Shown here: positions 33,689 to 42,486 of the stretch, in pieces
Position numbering within the stretch: position 1 is the stretch's first letter
Layout of the letters: each line of letters opens with the position of its first letter
NCBI GenBank assembly: GCA_003248965.1
Contig: QFQU01000010.1
Location: 124,001 to 188,000, forward strand
Source of the DNA: Brevundimonas sp.
GTDB lineage: Bacteria; Pseudomonadota; Alphaproteobacteria; Caulobacterales; Caulobacteraceae
Reading direction: 5' to 3'
DNA length: 64,000 nt
Position numbers and translations under genes: made by a program
Notes under the pieces: generated by a model
What the model saw: only the letters and a program-made list of their open reading frames with translations
What the model was told of the DNA's origin: nothing
Database searches by the model: none

Positions 33689-35222
33689 CGGCTCCACGCT
33701 TTTCGACAATCTGACTCTCGCCTTCGGCGCCGAAAGAACCGGCGTCGTCGGCCGAAACGGCGTGGGCAAAAGCACCCTGCTGCGCCTCATCTCGGGCGCT
33801 TCGCCGCCGTCCGAAGGGACGGTGGCGCGTGTCGGGCGCATCGGCGTGTTGGAACAGCGGTACGATCCTGCGCCCGAAGAGACCGTGGCCGGCGCGCTTG
33901 GGGTCGAGCGGGCCCTGGAGGTCGTCGATCGTGTGGTTTCCGGTCAGGGCGCCATCGAGGACATGGATGTCGTCGATTGGACCCTGGAAGCCCGTGTCGC
34001 CGACGTTCTGGAGGCGGTCAAGCTTGCCGGCGTCGACCTGAAACGACCGATGATCGGCCTCAGCGGGGGCGAGCAGACGCGGGTGCGGCTGGGGCGGCTG
34101 TTGCTCGACGGGTCGGACATGATCCTTCTGGACGAACCCACCAATCATCTGGACCGTGAGGCGCGCACATTGGTCGCCGAGATCCTGGGTCGATGGCGCG
34201 GCGGGGCCGTGGTCGTCAGCCATGACCGCGAACTGCTGCGCCACATGGACCGGATCGTCGAAATCTCGAGCCTCGGCGTCGAGGTCTACGGCGGAAACTA
34301 CGATCTCTACGCCAAAAGGAAGGCTGTTCAGCGCGAGGCGGCCGAGCGAGGGCTGATCGAGGCGGAAAAGGACGTTGCACGCGCCGGCGCCGACGCCCAG
34401 CGGCGGCTGCAGAGCAAGGCGCGACGCGATGCGGCGGGGCGGCGCAAGGCGGCGAAAGGCGACATGCCGAAAATCCTCCTGGGCGCTCGAGCCGAGCGCG
34501 CCGAAAACACCGGAGCCGCCAACAGCCTGTTGGCCGGGCGCAAGACGCAGGCCGCCGCGGCCGCCCTATCCGTCGCGCGGGAACGGGTGGAGCGTACACG
34601 ATCCCTGTCCTTTCAGACGCCGTCCAGCAGGCTCGTTTCGGGGCGCACGGTTCTGGCGCTGGACGCCGTGTCCTGGCGCACGTCGCAAGGGCGCACCCTC
34701 GTCGGCCCGCTGACGCTCCGTATCGTCGGCCCGGAACGGCTGGCCGTCACGGGGGCCAATGGGACGGGAAAAACCACCCTGCTGCGTCTGATCGCCGGCG
34801 AACTGGAACCCACTTCGGGACGGATAGAACGACCGGTTCCGGCCGCCTATCTGGACCAGGAAACGACGTTGCTGAGAGCCAACGAGACGGTGTTGGAGGC
34901 CTGGTTACGGCTCAACCCGGCTGGCGCCGAGCATGACGCCCAGGCGGCCTTGGCGCATTTCCTGTTCCGCAACAGTGCGGCGCATCGACGGGTCGGCGCC
35001 TTATCCGGCGGAGAACGGTTGCGTGCGGCCCTGGCCTGCGTGATGACCGGAGCGACCCCGCCGATGCTCATGGTCCTGGACGAACCCACCAACCATCTGG
35101 ATCTCGATGCGGTTGCGGCGCTGGAGACGGCGCTGCGGGACTACGACGGGGCGTTGGTCCTCGTCAGCCATGACCCGGACTTTTTGCGGGCCGTCGGCGT
35201 GACGCGCACGATCGCGCTGTAG
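33612..35222 (+). CDS. ABC-F family ATPase
   Basis: A 536-residue protein with two ABC ATPase domains and no membrane span, the layout of ABC-F translation factors that act at the ribosomal E site. Walker A motifs are GRNGVGKST and GANGTGKTT, signatures LSGGEQTR and LSGGERLR, with LLDEPTNHLD and VLDEPTNHLD, and a basic interdomain linker of about 100 residues. ATG 33612 is used; GTG 33654 would also fit the domain start. Whether it is a housekeeping factor or gives antibiotic protection cannot be told by eye. It ends 3 bases before the convergent EAL gene. Confidence 0.9.
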   Translation: MPINPSPSASVSAFVTLTGVAARTPDGSTLFDNLTLAFGAERTGVVGRNGVGKSTLLRLISGASPPSEGTVARVGRIGVLEQRYDPAPEETVAGALGVERALEVVDRVVSGQGAIEDMDVVDWTLEARVADVLEAVKLAGVDLKRPMIGLSGGEQTRVRLGRLLLDGSDMILLDEPTNHLDREARTLVAEILGRWRGGAVVVSHDRELLRHMDRIVEISSLGVEVYGGNYDLYAKRKAVQREAAERGLIEAEKDVARAGADAQRRLQSKARRDAAGRRKAAKGDMPKILLGARAERAENTGAANSLLAGRKTQAAAAALSVARERVERTRSLSFQTPSSRLVSGRTVLALDAVSWRTSQGRTLVGPLTLRIVGPERLAVTGANGTGKTTLLRLIAGELEPTSGRIERPVPAAYLDQETTLLRANETVLEAWLRLNPAGAEHDAQAALAHFLFRNSAAHRRVGALSGGERLRAALACVMTGATPPMLMVLDEPTNHLDLDAVAALETALRDYDGALVLVSHDPDFLRAVGVTRTIAL

Positions 35223-35225
35223 CCG

Positions 35226-36803
35226 TCAGCCCCAGGCCTCGACCGTCCCGCGCCTGCGGAGGGGAGAGAAGGTGGCGAGTTGCGTTCGCGGCTCGGCCTC
35301 GGCCTTGCCGAAAAGCCAGCCCTGGCCATAGTCCACGCCGAGGCCCTTCAGCGTGTTGGCGACGCCGTCGGTCTCGATCATCTCTGCGATCGTCTCCAAC
35401 TTCATCGAGCGGCACAATTCGACGATGCTGCGAAGCATTGTCGTGGAGCGCTCGTCGGTTTCGACGTCCTTGACGATGGCGCCGTCGATCTTGACCGCGT
35501 CGACCGACAGCTTGCGCAGATAGTCGAAAGAGGCGGCCCCCGCGCCGAAGTCGTCGATACAGACCTTGATGCCGGTCTCGCGCAGGCCGGCCAGGCGGCG
35601 GTCGGCGGCCTCGATGTCGGCCAGCGCCGAGGTTTCGGTCACTTCGACAATCAATCGTCGCCGCTCTTCCGGGGCGCCTGCCGTCATCCGCAGCAGGTTC
35701 TCCACATAGGCGTCGTCGCCTAGCGAGGACCCGGAGACGTTGATCGCCATCTTGAGAAGACCGGCGCCCGGCTGGCGCATGCGTTTCAGCACCTTCTCCG
35801 CCACGGCGAGGTCGAAGGATTCGATCAGGTCCAATTCTTCGGCCATGCGGATGGCGCCTGCGGGACCGCCGTTGGACCCGAACCGGGCCAGGGCTTCAAA
35901 ATGGTGCACGGCGCGCGACGAGAGCTGCACGATCGGCTGGTAGTGAACCTGGAATTCGCGGGTCTTCACCACGTTTCGGAAAGTCTCGGCGTCCCGGAGC
36001 GTGCGGTTCAGCGAATCCGAGAAGGCGATCTGCGGATTGGCCAGTCCATCGTCCTTTAGGCAGCCTTCGATGGCGAAACGCATGGCGCGCAGGATGCAGA
36101 GTTTGTCGGAGCCTTGCGGCACCGGCGACTCGAACGATTGGGCCGCCAGGGTCAGGCCTTCGGCGCGGGCGGCCTCGATGATTTCGGCGGCGATGTCACG
36201 ACCGTCGTCGGCGGCGCGCAGGATTGCGAAACGCTCCTGCGTCAGTTGGGCGGCGGCCGAGCCGGATACGGAAGTCGACTGCAGCGTCGCCTCGATACGA
36301 CGGTTCATGCGCGCCGAAACGTCTCCGGACAGATCGCCAAGGCCGCGCACGTCCACGAAGGCGAGCGAGATCGCCGGGTCGGTCTCCAGTACGCGCGCCG
36401 CGTCGGCCATGAAGGTGTCGGCGTCGACCAGAGGAGCCGCCTCCAGATCGGCCGCCTGGAAGGCCGGACCTTCGTAAGACATGGCGCAGGACAGGGCGGG
36501 CGCCAACTGCGGAAGGGCGAAGGCCCTGATGGAAGCGCGCCGAACCCGGTCCGGTCCGGCCTTCACCAGCACCGCGATGGCCTCTGTGCGGACGCCCGAT
36601 CCGGTCTTCCGGATCGTCGCGAGGGCTGACGCCCCTTCGTGGAAAATATCGGCGAAGGGCTTTCCGGTCCAAAGCGCGCCAGCGTCCTGACCGCCGACCG
36701 CGCCGGCGCCCATGGCGAACGCCACCACGCCCTGGGCGTCGATCTCGATGAGGGTGTCGGCCGAAGCAAAAGCCAGACCCAGGAGGCGGACGGTTAGCGA
36801 CAT
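35226..36803 (-). CDS. EAL-domain protein, likely cyclic-di-GMP phosphodiesterase
   Basis: A 525-residue soluble protein. The N-terminal part (about residues 1-110) looks like a PAS-type sensor, the middle (120-250) like a decayed GGDEF-type fold, and residues about 280-510 are the EAL domain. The EAL glutamate (near 303), Asn in INVSG, VEVTE, IDDFGAG, Lys in AVKIDG, AEMIET and the late QGWLFG glutamine are all present, so hydrolysis of cyclic di-GMP is plausible. ATG 36803 has AAGGTGA before it. It lies 42 bases after flbY on the same strand, so it is probably part of the flagellar operon. Confidence 0.87.
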   Translation of the reverse strand: MSLTVRLLGLAFASADTLIEIDAQGVVAFAMGAGAVGGQDAGALWTGKPFADIFHEGASALATIRKTGSGVRTEAIAVLVKAGPDRVRRASIRAFALPQLAPALSCAMSYEGPAFQAADLEAAPLVDADTFMADAARVLETDPAISLAFVDVRGLGDLSGDVSARMNRRIEATLQSTSVSGSAAAQLTQERFAILRAADDGRDIAAEIIEAARAEGLTLAAQSFESPVPQGSDKLCILRAMRFAIEGCLKDDGLANPQIAFSDSLNRTLRDAETFRNVVKTREFQVHYQPIVQLSSRAVHHFEALARFGSNGGPAGAIRMAEELDLIESFDLAVAEKVLKRMRQPGAGLLKMAINVSGSSLGDDAYVENLLRMTAGAPEERRRLIVEVTETSALADIEAADRRLAGLRETGIKVCIDDFGAGAASFDYLRKLSVDAVKIDGAIVKDVETDERSTTMLRSIVELCRSMKLETIAEMIETDGVANTLKGLGVDYGQGWLFGKAEAEPRTQLATFSPLRRRGTVEAWG

Positions 36804-36845
36804 CCCGTCACCTTGCACCACAGCGCTTAAAAAACAGGCAACGTC

Positions 36846-37283
36846 CTAGGCCATGCGATTCAGGGCCACGGCGCGTCCGTCGCCTTGCGCGGCCCGGCCA
36901 TCGGAAGCGTAGGCCGAGGCGGGCGTCCGGGTCGCTGTGACTTCCTGGGCGATGGTGCGGACCAAACCTTCGGAAATCGTCCGGGCGGCTTCGACGGCCA
37001 GCGCATGACGCGCCAGAACGCCGTCGAATATCTCCGTCGCCTCCATCAGATCCCTGCGATCCTCGGTGGGCGCGGCCGCGAGCAGCGTCGGATTGGCCTT
37101 CACATGCGCAGTGTCGCGGCGATAGAGATTGGCCATCTCCTGCGTCGCCGCCAGGCCGTGGGCGACGTCCTGCGGACGGCCTTCCTGAAAGGCTGTCATC
37201 TCCGACGACAGGCGCTGGGTCAGCGTCCTGGTCAGAGCGGTCAGTTGACGGACGCGCGCCTGGGCCAGATCGGCGTCGCTCAT
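36846..37283 (-). CDS. flbY: Flagellar protein FlbY
   Basis: A 145-residue soluble helical protein starting MSDADLAQARVRQLTALTRTL, which I recognise as FlbY, a flagellar protein of Caulobacter and relatives. Placement supports it: its start overlaps the stop of the rod-binding gene by ATGA, downstream of flgI. The helical, Gln/Arg-rich N-half resembles FlgN-type chaperones, but the exact role is not established from sequence. Confidence 0.75.
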   Translation of the reverse strand: MSDADLAQARVRQLTALTRTLTQRLSSEMTAFQEGRPQDVAHGLAATQEMANLYRRDTAHVKANPTLLAAAPTEDRRDLMEATEIFDGVLARHALAVEAARTISEGLVRTIAQEVTATRTPASAYASDGRAAQGDGRAVALNRMA

Positions 37284-37591
37284 TGCCCGTGCTCCTGCAT
37301 CTTCAACATTTCGCCCATGACGGTGCTGGACAGGCCGACGCCGCCGGCGGCCACCGTCTTCTTGGCGATTTCGTCCAGAAGAAAGCTGCGCCAGGTCGCC
37401 TCGCCCTGGCCGCCGCCGAACAGACCGTCGGTCGACAGCCCCTCGAACATCGGCTTCAGCATCTGCGACAGGAAGGAGGCCTCGAAGGCGTCGGCGGTTT
37501 CCTTGATCTTCTGAGACGAGGCGCCGGGCGCGGCGACCGCGAGCCCCGGCGTCGGACGAAGCAGGTCGGGGGAAGTCGTCAGGTCGGTCAT
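37280..37591 (-). CDS. flgJ: Flagellar rod-binding protein (FlgJ N-terminal domain only)
   Basis: A 103-residue protein corresponding to the N-terminal rod-capping domain of FlgJ; the muramidase domain of enteric FlgJ is absent, as in other alphaproteobacteria. The segment ADAFEASFLSQMLKPMFEGL is the family core. ATG 37591 is preceded by GAGGTGA at 10 bases; GTG 37597, overlapping the flgI stop, is the alternative. It is the second gene of flgI-flgJ-flbY. Confidence 0.85.
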   Translation of the reverse strand: MTDLTTSPDLLRPTPGLAVAAPGASSQKIKETADAFEASFLSQMLKPMFEGLSTDGLFGGGQGEATWRSFLLDEIAKKTVAAGGVGLSSTVMGEMLKMQEHGQ

Positions 37592-37593
37592 GC

Positions 37594-38709
37594 TCACATC
37601 ACCTCGATGTCGGCCTGCAGGGCGCCGGCTGCCTTGATGGCTTGCAGGATGCTGATCATGTCGCGGGGGCTGACCCCCAGGGTGTTCAGACCGTTGACCA
37701 GGGTCGACAGGCTGTTGCCCCCGCCTACGATCCGCATCTGGGTGCCGAGATCTTCCTCGACATTGACCTGACTGCTGGGAACGACCGCCGTCTGACCACG
37801 GCTGAACGGGGCGGGTTGGCTGACCAGCGGCTGTTCATCGACCGATATGGTCAGATTGCCCTGGGCGATGGCGACCCGAGAGACGCGGACGGCGTCGCCC
37901 ATGACGATCACGCCGTTGACCTCGTCGATGATGACCTTGGCGGGGGTATCGACGGTGACGGGCAGGTTCTCGACGCGGCTGATGAAGCCGGCCATGCCCA
38001 GTTGGGCGGGCGCGCGCAGCGCAACCACCGTGCCGTTCTCGGCCAGGGCCGAGCCGGGATAGGCCGAGTTGACGGCGGCGGCGACGCGCTGGGCCGTGGT
38101 GAAATCCGGATTGCGCAGGTTCAGGCGCACTTCGTTCATGTTCGCCATCTCGAACCCGGTTTCACGCTCGACCAGAGCGCCCGAGGCGATACGGCCCGCG
38201 GTCGGCACGCCGCGCGTGACGGAAGACCCGGACCCGCCCGAAGCCGAGACCGCGCCGGTCTGGATGGAGCCTTGCGCCACGGCATAGACCTGTCCGTCGG
38301 CTCCCTGCAGGCTGGTGACGACCAGTGAACCGCCCAGCAGGCTCTTGGCGTCGCACATGGACGAGACGTTGACGTCGATCTTGGACCCCGAGGTGGCGAA
38401 GGCGGGAAGTTCGGCTGTCACCATGACGGCGGCCATGTTCTTCGTATTGGCGTTGGCGCCGCGAATATTGACCCCCAGTCGCTCGGTCATGCCTTCCAAA
38501 GACTGGCGGGTGAAGGGGCAGTTGCGCAGACTGTCGCCGGTGCCGTTCAGGCCCATGACCATGCCGTAACCGACCAATTGGTTGCCACGCACGCCCTCGA
38601 CCGAAGCGATGTCCTTGATGCGCGATTGCGCCGATGCGGGGGAGGCGGCGACGCTCAAGGCGCCGATCACGGCGATCGGAGCCATCAGGCGGGCAAGCAA
38701 ATTCTGCAT
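37594..38709 (-). CDS. flgI: Flagellar P-ring protein FlgI
   Basis: It forms the periplasmic P-ring around the flagellar rod. The mature part starts after a Sec signal peptide (about residues 1-27, ending ASPASA) and continues SRIKDIASVEGVRGNQLVGYG, the FlgI hallmark; the C-terminus ends with ILQAIKAAGALQADIEVM. Length is 371 residues, as usual. The open frame extends far upstream, but ATG 38709 gives the signal peptide and has GAGGA before it. A sigma-54 promoter lies 37 bases upstream. Confidence 0.97.
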   Translation of the reverse strand: MQNLLARLMAPIAVIGALSVAASPASAQSRIKDIASVEGVRGNQLVGYGMVMGLNGTGDSLRNCPFTRQSLEGMTERLGVNIRGANANTKNMAAVMVTAELPAFATSGSKIDVNVSSMCDAKSLLGGSLVVTSLQGADGQVYAVAQGSIQTGAVSASGGSGSSVTRGVPTAGRIASGALVERETGFEMANMNEVRLNLRNPDFTTAQRVAAAVNSAYPGSALAENGTVVALRAPAQLGMAGFISRVENLPVTVDTPAKVIIDEVNGVIVMGDAVRVSRVAIAQGNLTISVDEQPLVSQPAPFSRGQTAVVPSSQVNVEEDLGTQMRIVGGGNSLSTLVNGLNTLGVSPRDMISILQAIKAAGALQADIEVM

Positions 38710-38745
38710 CGGTCGGTCGTCCTCGCGGCGTTGCGCCATACGCGT

Positions 38746-38761
38746 TGCGAGGATCGTGCCG
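38746..38761 (-). promoter_or_regulatory. Sigma-54 promoter of flgI
   Basis: On the minus strand the 16 bases read CGGCACG-N4-TCGCA, matching the -24/-12 consensus TGGCACG-N4-TTGCA at 10 of 12 defined positions with both invariant GG and GC dinucleotides correctly spaced. It lies 37 bases before the flgI start. Sigma-54 control of late basal-body genes is known in Caulobacter. Confidence 0.75.
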
Positions 38762-38893
38762 CGCGCTAACCGATTGAATTCGGGCATTCCGACGCTGCGC
38801 TGCCGATTGCTGACCGGCACTTTCTGCCCAGCCGTTAACCAAAACGTCACCGCCGTCGCCCATTCATCGACCCATGAGCTGGAGCATTCGGCA

Positions 38894-39319
38894 ATGAAGG
38901 TCACAGGGACAGGCGCCCCCAGCGCGCCTTCGGCCGGCAAATCGGCCCGCAGCGCGTCCGGATTCTCGTTGAATCAGGCGGCGGCGACGCCCGCATCGAC
39001 TGCCGCAGCGGCGACATCGGCTAGCGCGGGCTTGGCCGACGTTTCGGCCCTGATGGCGCTGCAGGGCGTGGAGGGCCCGTTGGAACGCCGTCGACGGGCG
39101 ATCAAGCGTGGCGGCGGACTTTTGGATCGACTGGACGAATTGAAACTGGCCCTGTTGTCCGGTGAACCGGACGAGGGCGTGATGGATCGGCTCGGACGCG
39201 TCATGCGCGAGGAACGTCCGCAGAATGATGATCCCGGGTTGAGCGCCTTGCTGGACCAGATCGATCTCCGAGCGGCGGTCGAAATGGCCAAGGCCGAGTT
39301 GCGCCGCAGCGAACGCTGA
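38894..39319 (+). CDS. fliX: Flagellar assembly regulator FliX
   Basis: FliX couples assembly of early flagellar structure to activation of the regulator FlbD and so to sigma-54 genes. The 141-residue protein starts MKVTGTG, has a low-complexity Ala/Ser N-terminal third, then the conserved part with LMALQGVEGPLERRRRAI and DRLDELKLALLSG. ATG 38894 has GGAG 10 bases before it. It is divergent from flgI, as in Caulobacter. The 184 bases between the starts hold the flgI sigma-54 site. Confidence 0.9.
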   Translation: MKVTGTGAPSAPSAGKSARSASGFSLNQAAATPASTAAAATSASAGLADVSALMALQGVEGPLERRRRAIKRGGGLLDRLDELKLALLSGEPDEGVMDRLGRVMREERPQNDDPGLSALLDQIDLRAAVEMAKAELRRSER

Positions 39320-39497
39320 CACAAAAAATCCATATGAATCAGTAGAGCTAGGCCGTTCGACTGAGGGCGAAATGTCACGCCTTGTCGCGGCTTTTGCGGC
39401 GCGCGATCACGGAATCGAGAACCACGTTGCCGCGACTCGTCCCGGTGACTATACGGCCTCTACGCCAGAGGGGGCGTGCTTAGAGAGCGTGAGTGCG

Positions 39498-39932
39498 ATG
39501 AACGCTTTGGCGTCCGTTGTGTCCGACGAAACCGGTCCTTATCGGCCGTCCGACGATGAGCCGTTCATGAATGAACGGCAGCTTGCCTATTTCAAGAAGA
39601 AGCTGCTGGACTGGAAGGACGATATCCTTCGCGAGTCCAAGGGGACGGTCGTCAATCTGAAGGCCGAAACCGAAAACCATCCCGACCTGGTCGATCGCGC
39701 CACGTCGGAATCGGATCGGGCGCTGGAACTGCGCACCCGCGACCGACAGCGCAAGCTGATCTCCAAGATCGACGACGCCCTGCGACGAATCGAGGACGGC
39801 TCCTACGGTTACTGCGAAGACACCGGCGAACCCATCAGCTTGGGTCGTCTGGAAGCCCGCCCGACCGCGACCCTGTCGGTCGAGGCGCAGGAACGCCATG
39901 AGCGGCGTGAGCGCGTCCACCGCGACGACTGA
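39498..39932 (+). CDS. dksA: RNA polymerase-binding transcription factor DksA
   Basis: DksA enters the RNA polymerase secondary channel and acts with ppGpp. The 144-residue protein has the coiled-coil tip (ELRTRDRQRKLISKIDDALRR) and a C-terminal zinc-finger region that reads YGYCEDTGEPI followed by LGRLEARPTA, so it has one Cys where the classical form has four: the low-cysteine type. ATG 39498 is chosen; GTG 39489 and an upstream extension to 39372 are possible. It stands between fliX and gltX on the same strand. Confidence 0.9.
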   Translation: MNALASVVSDETGPYRPSDDEPFMNERQLAYFKKKLLDWKDDILRESKGTVVNLKAETENHPDLVDRATSESDRALELRTRDRQRKLISKIDDALRRIEDGSYGYCEDTGEPISLGRLEARPTATLSVEAQERHERRERVHRDD

Positions 39933-40009
39933 GGTTTGGCGGCCGGACGTCTTGACTTCGTGGGGTTGCGGCGCGACCTAGCCGCCTCGCTTTCAAGGTC
40001 CTGATCCCC

Positions 40010-41344
40010 ATGTCCGTCAAGGTTCGTTTCGCCCCGTCGCCGACGGGTAGGCTGCACGTCGGCAATGTCCGCACCGCGCTGGTGAACTGGCTGTTCGCGA
40101 AAGGGCAGGGCGGATCTTTCGTGCTGCGCATCGACGACACCGACGTGGCGCGCTCCACACCCGAGTTCGAACAGGGGATCGAGGACGACCTGACCTGGTT
40201 GGGTCTGACCTGGGACGAACGCTACAACCAGTCCAAACGCTTCGACAGGTATGAAGAGGCCGCCGAGCGGCTGAAGGCGTCGGGACGGCTCTATCCCGCC
40301 TATGAAACCGCCGAGGAACTGGATCGTCGCCGTAAGGTGCAGCTGTCGCGCGGCCTGCCGCCGATCTACGACCGCGCCGCCCTGAACCTGACCGACGCGC
40401 AGAAGGCGGCCTATGAGGCCGAAGGCCGTCGCCCGCATTGGCGCTTCAAGCTGGAAGGCAAGCGCGTCGCCTGGGAAGACCTGGCGCGCGGCCATGCCGA
40501 GGTCGACACCGCCTCGATGTCCGACCCGGTCCTGATCCGCGAGGACGGCCTGTTCCTCTACACCTTGCCGTCGGTCGTGGACGACATCGACATGGCCATC
40601 ACCCACATCATCCGGGGCGAGGACCACGTCACCAACACCGGCGCCCAGATCGAGATTTTCGAGGCGCTGGGCGCGGCGGTTCCCGGCTTCGCCCACATGC
40701 CGCTGCTGGTCGGCGCCGACGGCGCCGCCCTGTCCAAGCGTCTGGGGTCTCTGTCGATCAGCGACATGCGCGATCAGGGGTATGAGCCCATCGCCATCAC
40801 CAGCCACCTGGGCAAGATCGGCACCTCGGACAATCTGGAGGTCGCGCCGTCGATCCAGGCCCTGGGGGACAGCTTCGCCTTTTCCAAGATGGGCCGTTCG
40901 CCGGCGCGTTATGATACCGCCGATCTGGATCGTCTAAACGCCCAGGCGCTACATGAGATGGACTATGCGACGGCCCAGCCGCGCCTACAGGCGTTGGACG
41001 CCGATCTGGGAGCGGGCTTCTGGACGGCGGTGCGGGGCAATCTGAACACCTTCGCCGACGTGGCTGACATGGCCCGCATCGTGAAGGGGCCGATCCAGCC
41101 GGTGATCGAGGACGCGACCTTCGCCGAGGCGGCGCTGCGCCTGTTGCCGGACGTGATCGACGAGCACGCCTGGTCGGCCTGGACCAACGCCGTGAAGGCT
41201 GAGACCGGCGCAAAGGGCAAGGCGCTGTTCATGCCGTTGCGCCTGGCCTTGACCGGACAGCCGCATGGGCCGGACATGGCGGCCCTGGCGCCGCTGATCG
41301 GACGCGACGCGATCCAGCGACGGTTGCGAGGGGAGCCGGCCTGA
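40010..41344 (+). CDS. gltX: Glutamyl-tRNA synthetase (short, GltX2-like)
   Basis: It charges tRNA with glutamate. The 444-residue class I synthetase has the HIGH-type motif FAPSPTGRLHVGN, the KMSKS-type motif GAALSKRLGS and a short C-terminal anticodon-binding region. It is shorter than the usual 470-residue form and resembles the second GluRS that many alphaproteobacteria carry, which can serve tRNA-Gln mischarging. A second copy, if any, is outside this window. A tRNA-Glu gene lies 11 kb downstream. Confidence 0.93.
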   Translation: MSVKVRFAPSPTGRLHVGNVRTALVNWLFAKGQGGSFVLRIDDTDVARSTPEFEQGIEDDLTWLGLTWDERYNQSKRFDRYEEAAERLKASGRLYPAYETAEELDRRRKVQLSRGLPPIYDRAALNLTDAQKAAYEAEGRRPHWRFKLEGKRVAWEDLARGHAEVDTASMSDPVLIREDGLFLYTLPSVVDDIDMAITHIIRGEDHVTNTGAQIEIFEALGAAVPGFAHMPLLVGADGAALSKRLGSLSISDMRDQGYEPIAITSHLGKIGTSDNLEVAPSIQALGDSFAFSKMGRSPARYDTADLDRLNAQALHEMDYATAQPRLQALDADLGAGFWTAVRGNLNTFADVADMARIVKGPIQPVIEDATFAEAALRLLPDVIDEHAWSAWTNAVKAETGAKGKALFMPLRLALTGQPHGPDMAALAPLIGRDAIQRRLRGEPA

Positions 41345-41372
41345 CGGACCGCAGGCCGGCCGCCTCGACCTA

Positions 41373-41666
41373 TCAGGCGTTGCAGACCGCCAGGTCATCG
41401 GCGCTCAGCTGCACGCCCTTGTAGGAAAAGGCGGTCACGGCGCCGAACTTGGCCACGACCCGACGGCAGGCGCGCGTCGCTGGTTGTTCCGTGCCGCCCG
41501 AGGCGGTGCAGGTCGCGCCCTCGCACGACCAGCGCGCGCCGTCGATAATGGTGGGGCGGCTCGGCGCCTTGGCGGCGTCCGCCAGCGTCAGGCTGGTGGC
41601 GGCAGGGGCCTGGGCGACGGCGGGAGCGGCGGCGAACAGGGCCGCGGCGAGGAGCAGGGCGCGCAT
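41373..41666 (-). CDS. Small exported protein with two disulfide-capable Cys pairs
   Basis: A 97-residue protein with a signal peptide (MRALLLAAALFAAAPAVAQ) and a mature part of about 78 residues containing four cysteines: Cys-x4-Cys in SCEGATC, one in RACRR, and one two residues from the end. The spacing suggests two disulfides in the periplasm. ATG 41666 is chosen over an upstream start because it gives the signal peptide directly. No function is known to me. It converges on gltX. Confidence 0.75.
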   Translation of the reverse strand: MRALLLAAALFAAAPAVAQAPAATSLTLADAAKAPSRPTIIDGARWSCEGATCTASGGTEQPATRACRRVVAKFGAVTAFSYKGVQLSADDLAVCNA

Positions 41667-41770
41667 TGAAAGTCTCCGAAATTGAAGAACGGCGTCACGC
41701 CGTCGCTCCAATGTCAGTTTCGTATAAAAACTGTCAATACGCCGACGTGCTATTTGTTAGCAGTGATCAC

Positions 41771-42376
41771 TTACCGCAGATCATGTTGCAACTGAGGCAT
41801 ATCGTCCGCCTCTTGCATCAAGGCGATGGCCTCTTCGACCGTGTTCACGACGCTGTAGGCTTTGCGGAAGGTCTCGGGGGTCATCTTCTGTTCGATGCCG
41901 GTTTCGATCGCAGCCAGAAGAGTATCCCAGAACCCATTGATATTGAGGAAGATCACCGGCTTGTGGTGCAAATCCAGCCGTTTCCAAGACAGCACCTCGA
42001 TAACCTCTTCCAAGGTGCCGACGCCGCCGGGCGCGACCACGAAGGCGTCCGATTCGTCATACATGATGGTCTTTCGTTCATGCATGGACGTGACCACCAA
42101 AGTCTCTACATCGTCGAACAGGCGTTCGCGGCTGCGCAGAAAGCCGGGCATGACGCCCAGCACCCGGCCGCCGGCCGCGTGGGCGGCTCGCGCCGAAGCG
42201 CCCATCAGTCCCACGCCGCCGCCGCCATAGACCAGCCGCCACCCCGCCGCCGCCGTCTGTGCGCCGAACGCCTGGGCTGCTGTTGTATAGGCCGGATCGG
42301 ACCGGTCGGACGAACCGCAGAACAGGCAGACGGACTTGCCGTCGAAAGGCTGGATGGCAAGGGGGGACAGGGACAT
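41771..42376 (-). CDS. LOG-family Rossmann-fold nucleotide phosphoribohydrolase
   Basis: A 201-residue protein of the TIGR00730/LOG family, which removes ribose 5-phosphate from nucleoside monophosphates such as cytokinin precursors or AMP. It shows CLFCGSSD, GGGGVGLMG and the active-site pair MHERK and PGGVGTLEE. Family members are often misnamed lysine decarboxylase. It stands alone, 110 bases before the divergent lipoprotein. Confidence 0.92.
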   Translation of the reverse strand: MSLSPLAIQPFDGKSVCLFCGSSDRSDPAYTTAAQAFGAQTAAAGWRLVYGGGGVGLMGASARAAHAAGGRVLGVMPGFLRSRERLFDDVETLVVTSMHERKTIMYDESDAFVVAPGGVGTLEEVIEVLSWKRLDLHHKPVIFLNINGFWDTLLAAIETGIEQKMTPETFRKAYSVVNTVEEAIALMQEADDMPQLQHDLR

Positions 42377-42486
42377 GGGGCCTCGAACCTAAGCGATCGC
42401 ACGATCCGACATGGTCAAACCGGCGGCGGTCGGGCTAACAGATTCCCGAACGCTGGGTCGCCAGTCCTATATCGTCGAGGCGCAGG

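Noticed and set aside
38831..38842. CGTTAACC near fliX as a CtrA binding site
   Set aside because: Only a half-site; no second TTAA at the needed 7-base spacing, so it was not listed as a feature.
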